From: Rhizopus sp. PT2906 | Taxonomy: Eukaryota > Mucoromycota > Mucoromycetes > Mucorales > Rhizopodaceae | Direction of reading: 5' to 3' | Assembly (NCBI GenBank): GCA_025529335.1 | Contig: JAMYHX010000313.1 | Span: 1-50,318, forward strand | Length of the DNA: 50,318 nucleotides | Notes under the pieces: generated by a model | What the model was told of the DNA's origin: nothing | Databases searched by the model: none | Seen by the model: the letters and a program-made list of their open reading frames with translations, nothing else | Position numbers and translations under genes: made by a program | Shown here: positions 42,516 through 50,318 of the stretch, in pieces | How the letters are laid out: the number at the start of each line of letters is the position of its first letter | Position numbering within the stretch: the first letter of the stretch is position 1

Positions 42516-44020
42516 TTACAATAATTCACCATCATAACCATTAGGATTTCGCTGAGTCCATCTCCAGATGTCTTGACACATATCATCCATTGTATAGAGA
42601 GGATGCCAGCCAAGTTCTTTATTTGCCAATGAGGCGTCTGCTGTACAGATAGCAACATCACCGGGTCTTCTGCTTTCAATCTTTACACGCACACACACAT
42701 AAAGATGCTGATTAGATAAAAAAGGGCAAGTACAACATGTTTTAAATTACCTTGTAGGGAATCTTTTTATGTGTTGCTCGTTCCATAGCGTGAATTATTT
42801 CCAAGACAGAGTAACCAGCACCTGTCCCGAGATTATATGCTTTACAACCAGGCTTCTCTTCTAGCTTTTTTAATGCAGCAACATGTCCTGTAGCCAAGTC
42901 ACAGACGTGAATATAGTCTCTTACTCCTGTGCCATCCACTGTATCGTAATCGTTGCCATAAATATGGACAAAGGGTAAATGACCTTGTAGCACCTTGACT
43001 ACATATGGTAATAAATTATTGGGTACACCTTGTGGATGCTCTCCAATCATCCCAGACATATGTGCTCCCACTGGGTTAAAGTATCTATCGAAATAGGGTG
43101 AGATTGTTTGCCGTATATGCATATGATCTACTATACTTGCCTTAACAAGATAACATTCCACTCTGGATCAGACTCATACAAGTCTCGTAATATTTCTTCG
43201 GCAAATAATTTCGTTTTTCCATATGGGTTCGTCACTGGTCCTAATGGACATGATTCATTCACAGGCATCACTTCTGATTCACCATAGACTGTGGCACTTG
43301 ATGAAAACACAATATTTTTGATATTATATCGTTTCATGACTCTTAGCAGGTTTAATGTCCCTGTAAGATTGTTATGATAATATTCTAATGGAATGCGAGT
43401 TGATTCACCCACAGCCTATGTAGACGTGTGATTATCTTGTTACACACTTTTCTTTCTTTCTTTCTTTACCTTGATAGCAGCAAAATGAATGACTGCCCAG
43501 AACTGATAATGTTGAAATACTTGCTCCAAATCTGATTCATGTGTGACATCTCCCTTCATAAACACAATCGGTCTACCAGCTAGTCTTTCTACTCGGTATA
43601 ATGCTTCTATTGGATGTTATGAGCATATATACACACACACACAAAAATCTCTCTCTCTCTCTCTCTATTACCTTTGTTTGAGTTTATCATATTATCCATG
43701 ACAACGATATCATATCCAGCATTTAATAGCTCTAGACAAGTGTGGCTTCCAATGTATCCTGCTCCACCAGTGACTAATATTCTTTTATGAGGTGGCTGTA
43801 CTACTTTTTTTTTCAATTCAGATGAGGATAGTCTTCGACATGGAATCAGTGGTTCATCCAAATGATTCCAAGCATCTATTGTATGTCTTCTACGGTGGAG
43901 ACTCTTTGTAGATTTCTTGATTGGCTTGAATAATGAAGTTCTTGACGATGAGGGTTCAAGTACTTTAAGTTGATCGACTACCACATCTTGTGTGCCTGAT
44001 TTGTAACTCATTCTTGGCAT
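42516..44020 (-). CDS. UDP-glucose 4-epimerase
   Basis: Five exons: 44020-43672, 43606-43470, 43415-43141, 43084-42751, 42680-42516, giving 419 aa. It interconverts UDP-glucose and UDP-galactose (Leloir pathway) with bound NAD. Motifs: GGAGYIGSHTCLELL (GxxGxxG), then VIHFAAIKAVGES, FSSSATVYG, the catalytic Tyr-Lys in NPYGKTK, and RYFNPVGAH. The substrate region GVRDYIHVCDLATGHVAAL and NLGTGAGYSV also match. Residues 1-75 are an extra Ser/Arg/Lys-rich head not found in most epimerases, which start at RILVTGG. Intron 3 (43085-43140) begins GC (TTAAG/GCAAGT), the second GC-AG intron of the window. There is no mutarotase domain, unlike yeast Gal10. Confidence 0.95.
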
Positions 44021-45881
44021 TATGGCTGGGGTAATATTATATAAGTGAAGGGAAGATGAGGTCTATATACAAAAAGAAAAGAGAGAGAAAAGGAAAGAAA
44101 GAGGCTAGAATGGTGAGTTTAGAATTAAAAAAAAAAGTTTAAATTTAGTTTGAAATACACAAAAAGGAACAAATGAGAAAATATTCTCTTTTTACTAGAA
44201 CCAAAGACAGTTTTGTTTCTTTTTTATATGCTTTGACTTTGAAGATCTTTTTTTTTTTTATACCTTTTATCTTGTTGTACAATAAAGAATCGAGGTTGTA
44301 CTAAAAAAAGTAAATTTACATTGACCCATTATCAATCATTTCTTTCTGTTCTTTATCACAGATTCATACAAGATAACGACGACAACCTGTTTGTTACAGA
44401 AAATCATTTATAGTTTAAGAGTACGATTTTAGACTAGTTGAATTTATATTGTTGGACATTTATATATGCATTTAAAATAGTAATCACATCAACAATGAGA
44501 TCTTGATTTACTAGATGATTCTAATATATTTACGAGTATTTATAAGCGCCATTACAATATCAAGATTTTACTTTCTATGCAGAATTTTCATTGTAGTCGC
44601 AAGACCATTGATATTGTCTCAATCTCCAGGGAATCATACCAATGAAGGAGATGGTCAAGGGTCATTCTCAAAAAAAAAAAAGAGCATTCTGATTTAGGTT
44701 CGCAGCCATTAATGACAATACCTCCCTTCACAAAGAGACTTTTGTATTTTTCAAATTCTTTTGCATTTATCCGTGGATTTACACAAAAGAACTTTATTTT
44801 ACAACTTATAACAGCTTTTCTCTCTCTTCAGGGCATCCTTCCCATGGCAAGTGTCCTAAGATGTACCTCAAATACGAGTCAAATAGAGTCCATCTTGACA
44901 AAGATCAACGTCAATGTATTTTTAACCCAGCATCAACAGAACTTTTTTGATTGACAATGTTACACATCATTCTTATCACTGTAAAAAAAAAAAGATCGGC
45001 ATGATGTATTATGCCTATATGTCAATATTACTCATTTCTTCACACTATATCTTTTTGTTAGCATAAGTTAACGTTATCCAAACAAGCATCATCCGTTTTG
45101 CCACAGATAGGGTTAGTTCTTTATAGCTTTATTATCAGTATCACCTTCATTAGTATTTGTATCACAGTAAACCAAGGGGAAGGTGTAATAAGATGGAATA
45201 TATTTTGTGTTACACCTTGAGATGAAAATACCCGTCATTGTCTAGAACGAACAGGACAACGAACACAAGACACATGTGTACTATTACTGTATTGACTACT
45301 TCTGTTGGTATTACATCATTGTTCTACATTGGATGCATTTTTTTTTTTCAGGAACTGATGTATTTTTGCGCAATTTCATCTTTTTCTGCACAATTATAAA
45401 AAGCTGAGTATATATAGTCACATATTCCCCTCCAGGGGAGAGGTATGGCATCATCTATGGTAGATTATCTTTATGGTTCCTGAAGCCGTGCGTGCGTGTG
45501 TAATCATATTTGCCCTTTTATCCCTCCTTCATTTAGTCCCAAGCTTATGCTTTTTCGGAGAACTAAAATAATAGGGATTATTAGTAGACAAGAGCTGCAT
45601 AATATCTGCTAGAACTGTATTGCAAGCAAATAGCGTGGTTTGCGTTAGTTTTATATCATGTTATCATATTTGCTGTCAGTGGTATACGTACCTTAAAATT
45701 TGGCTGATGGCATATATACTCTTTTTGATGAAAAAGGGCAATGCCCTTTTTAAAAAGTGAGTCTGAACAAACGGGCCTCTTTAAAGCTTATAGAATGCAC
45801 ACAAGGTATTTTTTTTATTGTATGGAAGAAAAATAATTTCCGTTGAAATACATCGTAACTAGGCCCTCTCTTTTATATACT
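44021..45881. other. long intergenic region, no supported gene
   Basis: 1.9 kb. Plus frames at 44515-44697 and 44712-44954 are short and unrecognised. It includes CCCCTCCAGGGGAGAGG at 45427-45443 and the hairpin listed separately. Confidence 0.4.
45731..45751. repeat. perfect small hairpin
   Basis: AAAAAGGGC-AAT-GCCCTTTTT: 9-bp perfect arms with a 3-nt loop, followed by AAAAAG. It lies 131 bp past the Sec31 stop on the minus strand, so it may be in its 3' UTR or act as a terminator. Confidence 0.5.
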
Positions 45882-48312
45882 CTATGAACGCCATTGTCGT
45901 GGAGCTGTATGGTAACTTGCACTTGTAGGTGGTGCTAAAGGTGAAGGATGTATTGTTTCTGGTACTACTGCAGTAGATGCTTCTGAATGATCTGTTGACG
46001 TTATATCACGATGCTCTTGTTGCATATTAGGAGCAAGAGATACCCGTTTGTTATACCCTTCAGGGACTAGACTGATGTACTTTAATGCAATGTCCAACTT
46101 CCCCTGCGCTGCCATAAGCTGAGCATAGTCGCAGTATGTATCATACAGTTTAGCCAACTCATACGTCCCCTGAGAAGTTATCGCTGTCGATTCTTGGTAA
46201 TGGATTGCTTTACGAAAGATGGTCAACTTTTCAACCAATTCCTGCAATCGAATAGTGTATTCTTCTTGACATTTCTCCTTTTCTTCTAATCGAGCAATCC
46301 AAATATTGAATGTCTTTGCCAAATGGCCTGCAGCCATGTAGCAGATTAATGCCTGCTTTTCTTTCTGAGCTTTCATCAGACGGTCACCCAAGAACTCGCA
46401 AAGTCGAGCCAGATCACCAGGCTGGGCAAAGGTACAGAGAGTGGCCAAGGTAAACTTCCATTCATCTAGGGCCGCAGTGATGACGACAGAGTCCAGGTCT
46501 CGGTTCATAATGTTTCCGAGGAGATGAAGATAGGTATGTTCGTGCGCATATCGCTCGATAAACGTCTTTTGGACTCGACTGAACAGTTCAGGACTATGAC
46601 ATGCTGCGATGACTAGTGCGTCTGAGAATCGTTCTGATGCCAGACACACATCTACCGCCGACTCAAAGTCGCCAAGGCCCACATATTCAGCAATTGAGCG
46701 ATCCGTTAAAGGAGAAGAGAGGAAGCGTATCGGAAGGGGGTTAACCATTTTGCCAAAAAAGGAATGCGGTGAAGGTGCTTGATGTGACATGGTCACTTGA
46801 TCCCTTTTAAACCCCAAATACCGTATGAGCTGCTCTCGTGCGTCGTCTGCAAAGAGTATCTTTAGTATCCTCCAGTCTTCTTTATCGCAACTTTCTCGAA
46901 TACGGTCTTTGATAAACGTGTCTACACTGCCAAGATCGCTTGTGGCCGATTCCAGTTGCTCAGAGCGCTTAATGATATCAGGATCTATTTCGACTGTAGT
47001 CACTAATACCTTATGCTTCAGTACGACTGCTATCTTTCCATTGTGTCCAAAAGAAGCTGTAGTGGTTCGACGTAACCATCTTGGAGGTGATCTTAGTTTG
47101 AGTGATTGAATAGGATGGATATCAACCTACATTTGGCAGCACATTTAGCTCACACACAGTTTTTTTTTTTTTTTAATAATCGGTCAATTTTACCGATTCA
47201 GTAAGTGACGATGAAGCGATAATGCTAGGATGATAGGGACACCAAGCTACTTGAAGCGGATCTTTACTCTCGACCAGTTTTCCATAAAGTTCCCCCAAGT
47301 TTGGATTCCAGCAGAGTATTTCTTTTCCACCTGATAATAGCAAATTTGAGTCTTGCTTACACCAACTCAGGTCAAATATGCTGCCCTGACTTTTCATTAC
47401 TTTTTCTGGAGCATGTGAATGTCGAAGATCCCATAATGAAATAGTCCCATCATGAGCAGCAGTAACGATCTGTGTCGCCTACAGAAAAAAAAAGGGTTAC
47501 AAAAAGTCCGTATAATGATCACACGCTTTACAATATCAGGGTGCCACGCAATAGATGAGATGACAGCTGGATGCTGTGGTAGGGCCATGATTTCTTTCTT
47601 ATTTCGTATATCCCAGACCACGGTATATCCGTTTGTTGAGGCGGTAGATAGGATATGCTGTACTTGTCCATTCCATGCTATGGCACGAATATGGTCCATT
47701 TTAGATGATCGAGGGCCAGGTTTATAAGAGGAGTGAGGATGATAAAGATCCCAGATGTAAACCTATCACACATACGCTAGAGCCATGAAAAAATAAGAAG
47801 AGACAAATGACATGCGCACACGCATACGTTACCTCACTTTGATTTCCAGCTGAAGCTAGTAAATTGGGCTGAGAGGGATTGAAGTCAAGAGCATTTACTG
47901 CGGTCGTATGTGTCGTCGTATCTCTCATTATAAGTGACTCTTGAGTGCTTTTTATATGTATTAGCTAAAGCTATTATTGTTGTTGTATTACCTTTTATTG
48001 TTTATCAAAGCAAACGGACTCCAAAGCTCCAAGTGTCCTTGGTCTGTTCCAGCAGCAATAATACCATCTGCTTGATTATGATGATTTCCCCAACTTAGTG
48101 TATTGATCCTTTGTTTTATTTAGTCTGTGTGTAAGGTTTTATGCTATATTATTATTATACTTAAAGTGTGTCGCTGTTTTGCATAAACGACTTGGTTTGA
48201 AATGAACAGAATCAAGTTTAAAAATCTCTAAGTAATCTTGGTCACTTGTTGCTAGCAAAAGCTGTGGCTTTGGGTTCCATGTCAAAGTGGCTATACGAGA
48301 AATAGAGTCCAT
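45882..48312 (-). CDS. Sec31-like COPII outer-coat protein, C-terminally short
   Basis: Six exons: 48312-48161, 48108-47992, 47947-47833, 47762-47532, 47478-47194, 47126-45882, giving 714 aa. The N-terminus MDSISRIATLTWNP and the WD repeats form the Sec31 beta-propeller: GIIAAGTDQGHLELW, then TAVNALDFNPSQPNLLASAG, VVWDIRNKKEIMAL, and AAHDGTISLWDLR. An alpha-solenoid (ACE1) follows from about residue 330: FESAVDVCLASERFSDALVI, AACHSPELF, DEWKFTLATLCTFAQ. The protein then stops shortly after (ASYHTAPRQWRS). Fungal Sec31 is usually well over 1,000 aa, with a Pro-rich Sec23-binding region and a C-terminal helical domain. Both are missing. No downstream exon on this strand fits. It is either a truncated allele or paralogue, or a model end I could not extend. 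Confidence 0.85.
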
Positions 48313-48449
48313 TGTTTTTATGTGGAAAAAAAAAGGGGGGAAAAAGGGAAACAAGAAAAGTTTCAGGAACATATATAGTAATTTAAATCCCAGCATTATC
48401 TTTTTAAAAACCTGTATATCTTTATTACACAATTTAAAAACGATGTGAT

Positions 48450-49667
48450 CTAGTCGTCTTCTTCTTCATCATAGTCATCTACACCAAAGTCACTTTCATC
48501 TCCTGATTCATACCAGCTATAATAAATCATGTTAAATGACGTACATGATAAACACACCAAGGTTGTCTTACAAATTGTCATCTTCTTCTATCTCTGGTGG
48601 CGCTGTGGGCATAAAGTCTTTTTCTGATTCAGGCATTTTAAACCCTTTGGGAATATCTTTCTTGGATGCTTCTACTTGTTCTATATCACTGTTAATGCCA
48701 TTCTACAAAATATAAAAATAGACGTACTTTTGACAATACTCTCAAACAGTTCACGGTTCTTTCTGTAGTCAACCTATGACAAGATGAGAACAATACACAT
48801 ACTAGGGGGATCCTACTTACGCCTGCATCTACATTAGCTGGACTTGAGCAATTTGGATCTGCAAGTAAGGAAATGATAGATACAAGTACACCTATATATG
48901 ATTTAGGATATTATATCTTTTTTTTTGATTTTTTGATAAGGTATTATTACTTTCTACAGACTAAGGATAATGAATAAGTATATATGATCTAATCTATCTA
49001 GGCCATTTCTCTCTTTTTTGTTTGTGTGTGTATGTATTATATTTACCTGAGTAGGATTCCATCGTTCCTACAAAAAGGAGAGAGAGAAAACAAGGAAAAG
49101 AAAGGAATTTTTAATTTAGTAAAATATAGACTTTTTTTTTTTTTTTCTTTCTTACTTCTGGTGCTTCTCCACTAATCGGATCATTGCCCGCAGGATGAAG
49201 TATAGAAATACAGAGCCTTCCGTCAGGATAGACTATGGACATGATGAATAATATGTTTTAACCAATTTTTATTTGCTTACCATTAGGATGATAGAACTCA
49301 TTGTTGAAGCGAAAAGTAGGTGGGTTAAAAGGATAATCTTCTGGAAAGGTCATCGTAGCCTAGATTACAACATTAGAAAAGGTTATTGAAATATGCTTTA
49401 GTATTACTTTAAAATATCCTCCTTCATAAATTGTCTTTGGTGTGCCAATAAGTGCGACATCCCTAAATAAATAGGTTAACTATAGTTAATGTAGAATATT
49501 GATTTACCAAATAAATATATTATCATCTTTAAGATCTACAACAAATCCGGGAACTGGATTCCTTGTTAATTCTTTACAGAAAGAATAATGAATAAATGTT
49601 GTTATATAGCTAATATAATCTAAAAACCTTTGAATTGACGTCTAAGAATACTTGCAGCAGAAGACAT
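48450..49667 (-). CDS. CDC34: Cdc34/UBE2R-type ubiquitin-conjugating enzyme
   Basis: Eleven exons: 49667-49628, 49571-49508, 49462-49408, 49359-49281, 49232-49156, 49067-49047, 48960-48951, 48891-48821, 48773-48728, 48680-48572, 48516-48450, giving 212 aa. The E2 fold has YEGGYFKATMTFPEDYPFNP, the HPN motif at 78-80, and catalytic Cys88 in GRLCISILH. The 12-residue acidic loop GNDPISGEAPEERW is found only in Cdc34/Ubc7 classes. SVESVLVSIISLL and SPANVDAG follow. The tail is strongly acidic (DESDFGVDDYDEEEDD), the Cdc34 feature that binds the SCF cullin. It would drive K48 chains on SCF substrates at G1/S. Exons 6 and 7 are microexons of 21 and 10 nt; both are needed for the conserved ERWNPTQSVES. 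Confidence 0.92.
48951..48960 (-). other. 10-nt microexon of the Cdc34 gene
   Basis: TCTGTAGAAA on the coding strand, preceded by CCTTAG and followed by GTAATA. It encodes Ser-Val-Glu plus the first base of the next Ser, filling exactly the gap between ERWNPTQ and VLVSIISLL that every E2 of this class has. Confidence 0.75.
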
Positions 49668-50204
49668 GTTTAAGAAAAATATAAAGGGAGAAAAAAGAAA
49701 AAAGAAGAAATAAAAAATGCTGTTTGGTTATTGTTGGATACTCCAATCAACGTATCGCACACGTGACTATTTATGGAAACTGTCATCATTACAAATAAAG
49801 GAGAGAGAGAGGGAAGAGTGCGCATAATGAAAGGCTTGTTTTGAATGGTAAATATTATGTATAGTATTGCATTATCTGAGTTATGACTATAAATGCTTCA
49901 TCTCTTACACACATCTTGATTGCATAAGTGTTGCTAGATAACCAACAAAAAAAGCAAGGGGAGAGGAAGAGGATGTGTGTGTGTTTTTTTACACATTCAT
50001 TCTTTTGCTTTTTCTTCTACTTTACGCAGTTCAGATTATTCTTTACACATACATAGTTGTGAAACTGGTGACGTACCGATGCTGCCTTTCAATTCGTCAC
50101 ATCCTCCGCTTGATGAGAAAAGCCCACTTTGATAAAAAAAAAAGGACAGACGAAACAGTTTTCTTACTCCTTTTTTATATATATTTTTTTATACATAATA
50201 ACAA
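49668..50204. other. divergent promoter region
   Basis: About 540 bp between the Cdc34 start and the gene at the right edge; purine-rich near 49680-49715. The plus frame 49975-50214 is hydrophobic by T-bias and not supported. Confidence 0.4.
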
Positions 50205-50318
50205 ATGGTATTGACATCTCTTGCTCTTGTTACTGTCAACATATTAACCTCGCATATGTAGGCTGGAGCACTTGAAAACGCAGAAAGAGACTTGCCCAGA
50301 ATTAGAGACCACGAACGC
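50205..50318 (+). CDS. 5' end of a gene, cut by the window edge
   Basis: An ATG at 50205 is followed at once by an intron (GTATTG ... ATATGTAG, 50208-50261). It continues at 50262 with AGALENAERDLPRIRDHER and runs open to the edge. The charged, helical sequence is protein-like and there is no frame break. No family is recognised from 20 residues. The ATG/intron arrangement is inferred from splice consensus alone. Confidence 0.4.

Noticed and set aside
44515..44954. two plus ORFs in the long spacer before Sec31
   Set aside because: Short, separated by a stop, without family resemblance or splice support.

Overview
The window looks like nuclear DNA of an early-diverging fungus, most likely Mucoromycota. 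It is AT-rich. Genes are compact and cut by many short introns (about 45-60 nt, GTAAGT...TAG; two are GC-AG). The gene set is fungal: copper-fist regulator, CK1 with a cysteine tail, Sec31, Cdc34 and mitochondrial AspRS. Interruptions are decayed DNA transposons. The lineage is inferred; no rRNA or marker gene is present to prove it. All gene models were spliced by hand. For each spliced model with an exon list, every junction keeps the frame and the exon lengths sum to a multiple of three.

Layout. 1-1.2 kb: dispersed-repeat remnants. 1.3-3.5 kb: a Nudix hydrolase and a peroxisomal enoyl-CoA hydratase 2, tail to tail. 3.5-6.8 kb: repeat-rich, with a broken CENP-B/pogo-like gene and a zinc-finger remnant. 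6.9-15.1 kb: a plus-strand gene run: SAM methyltransferase, SCP2 sterol carrier, SOSS-B-like ssDNA-binding protein, Bub2 GAP, a BRCA1/BARD1-like RING-BRCT protein and an SDR reductase. 15.3-16.1 kb: copper-fist factor on the minus strand. 17.1-18.5 kb: a dead Tc1/mariner element with terminal inverted repeats. 19.1-21.0 kb: poorly resolved remnants. 21.3-34.5 kb: two mitochondrial single-TM, LEA-like genes around the mitochondrial AspRS gene, then an O-fucosyltransferase-like protein, glutamine synthetase, PIG-P, a LACTB2-like hydrolase and lipoyl synthase. 34.6-40.8 kb: gene-poor, with transposon remnants and a tRNA-Glu(UUC). 40.8-49.7 kb: minus-strand CK1, UDP-glucose 4-epimerase, a short Sec31 and a Cdc34-type E2. 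A new plus-strand gene starts at the right edge.

Themes. (1) Three proteins carry PTS1-like tails (hydratase SKL, SCP2 AKL, LACTB2-like SKL). Hydratase, SCP2 and an SDR, the three modules of animal MFE-2, occur as separate genes within 12.6 kb. (2) A DNA-damage/mitosis group (SOSS-B, Bub2, BRCA1/BARD1-like) is packed into 3.4 kb. (3) The two mitochondrial LEA-like genes share an identical 11-bp CRE-like promoter element at the same distance from their start codons. The RING-BRCT gene and this co-regulated pair are the observations I would follow first.
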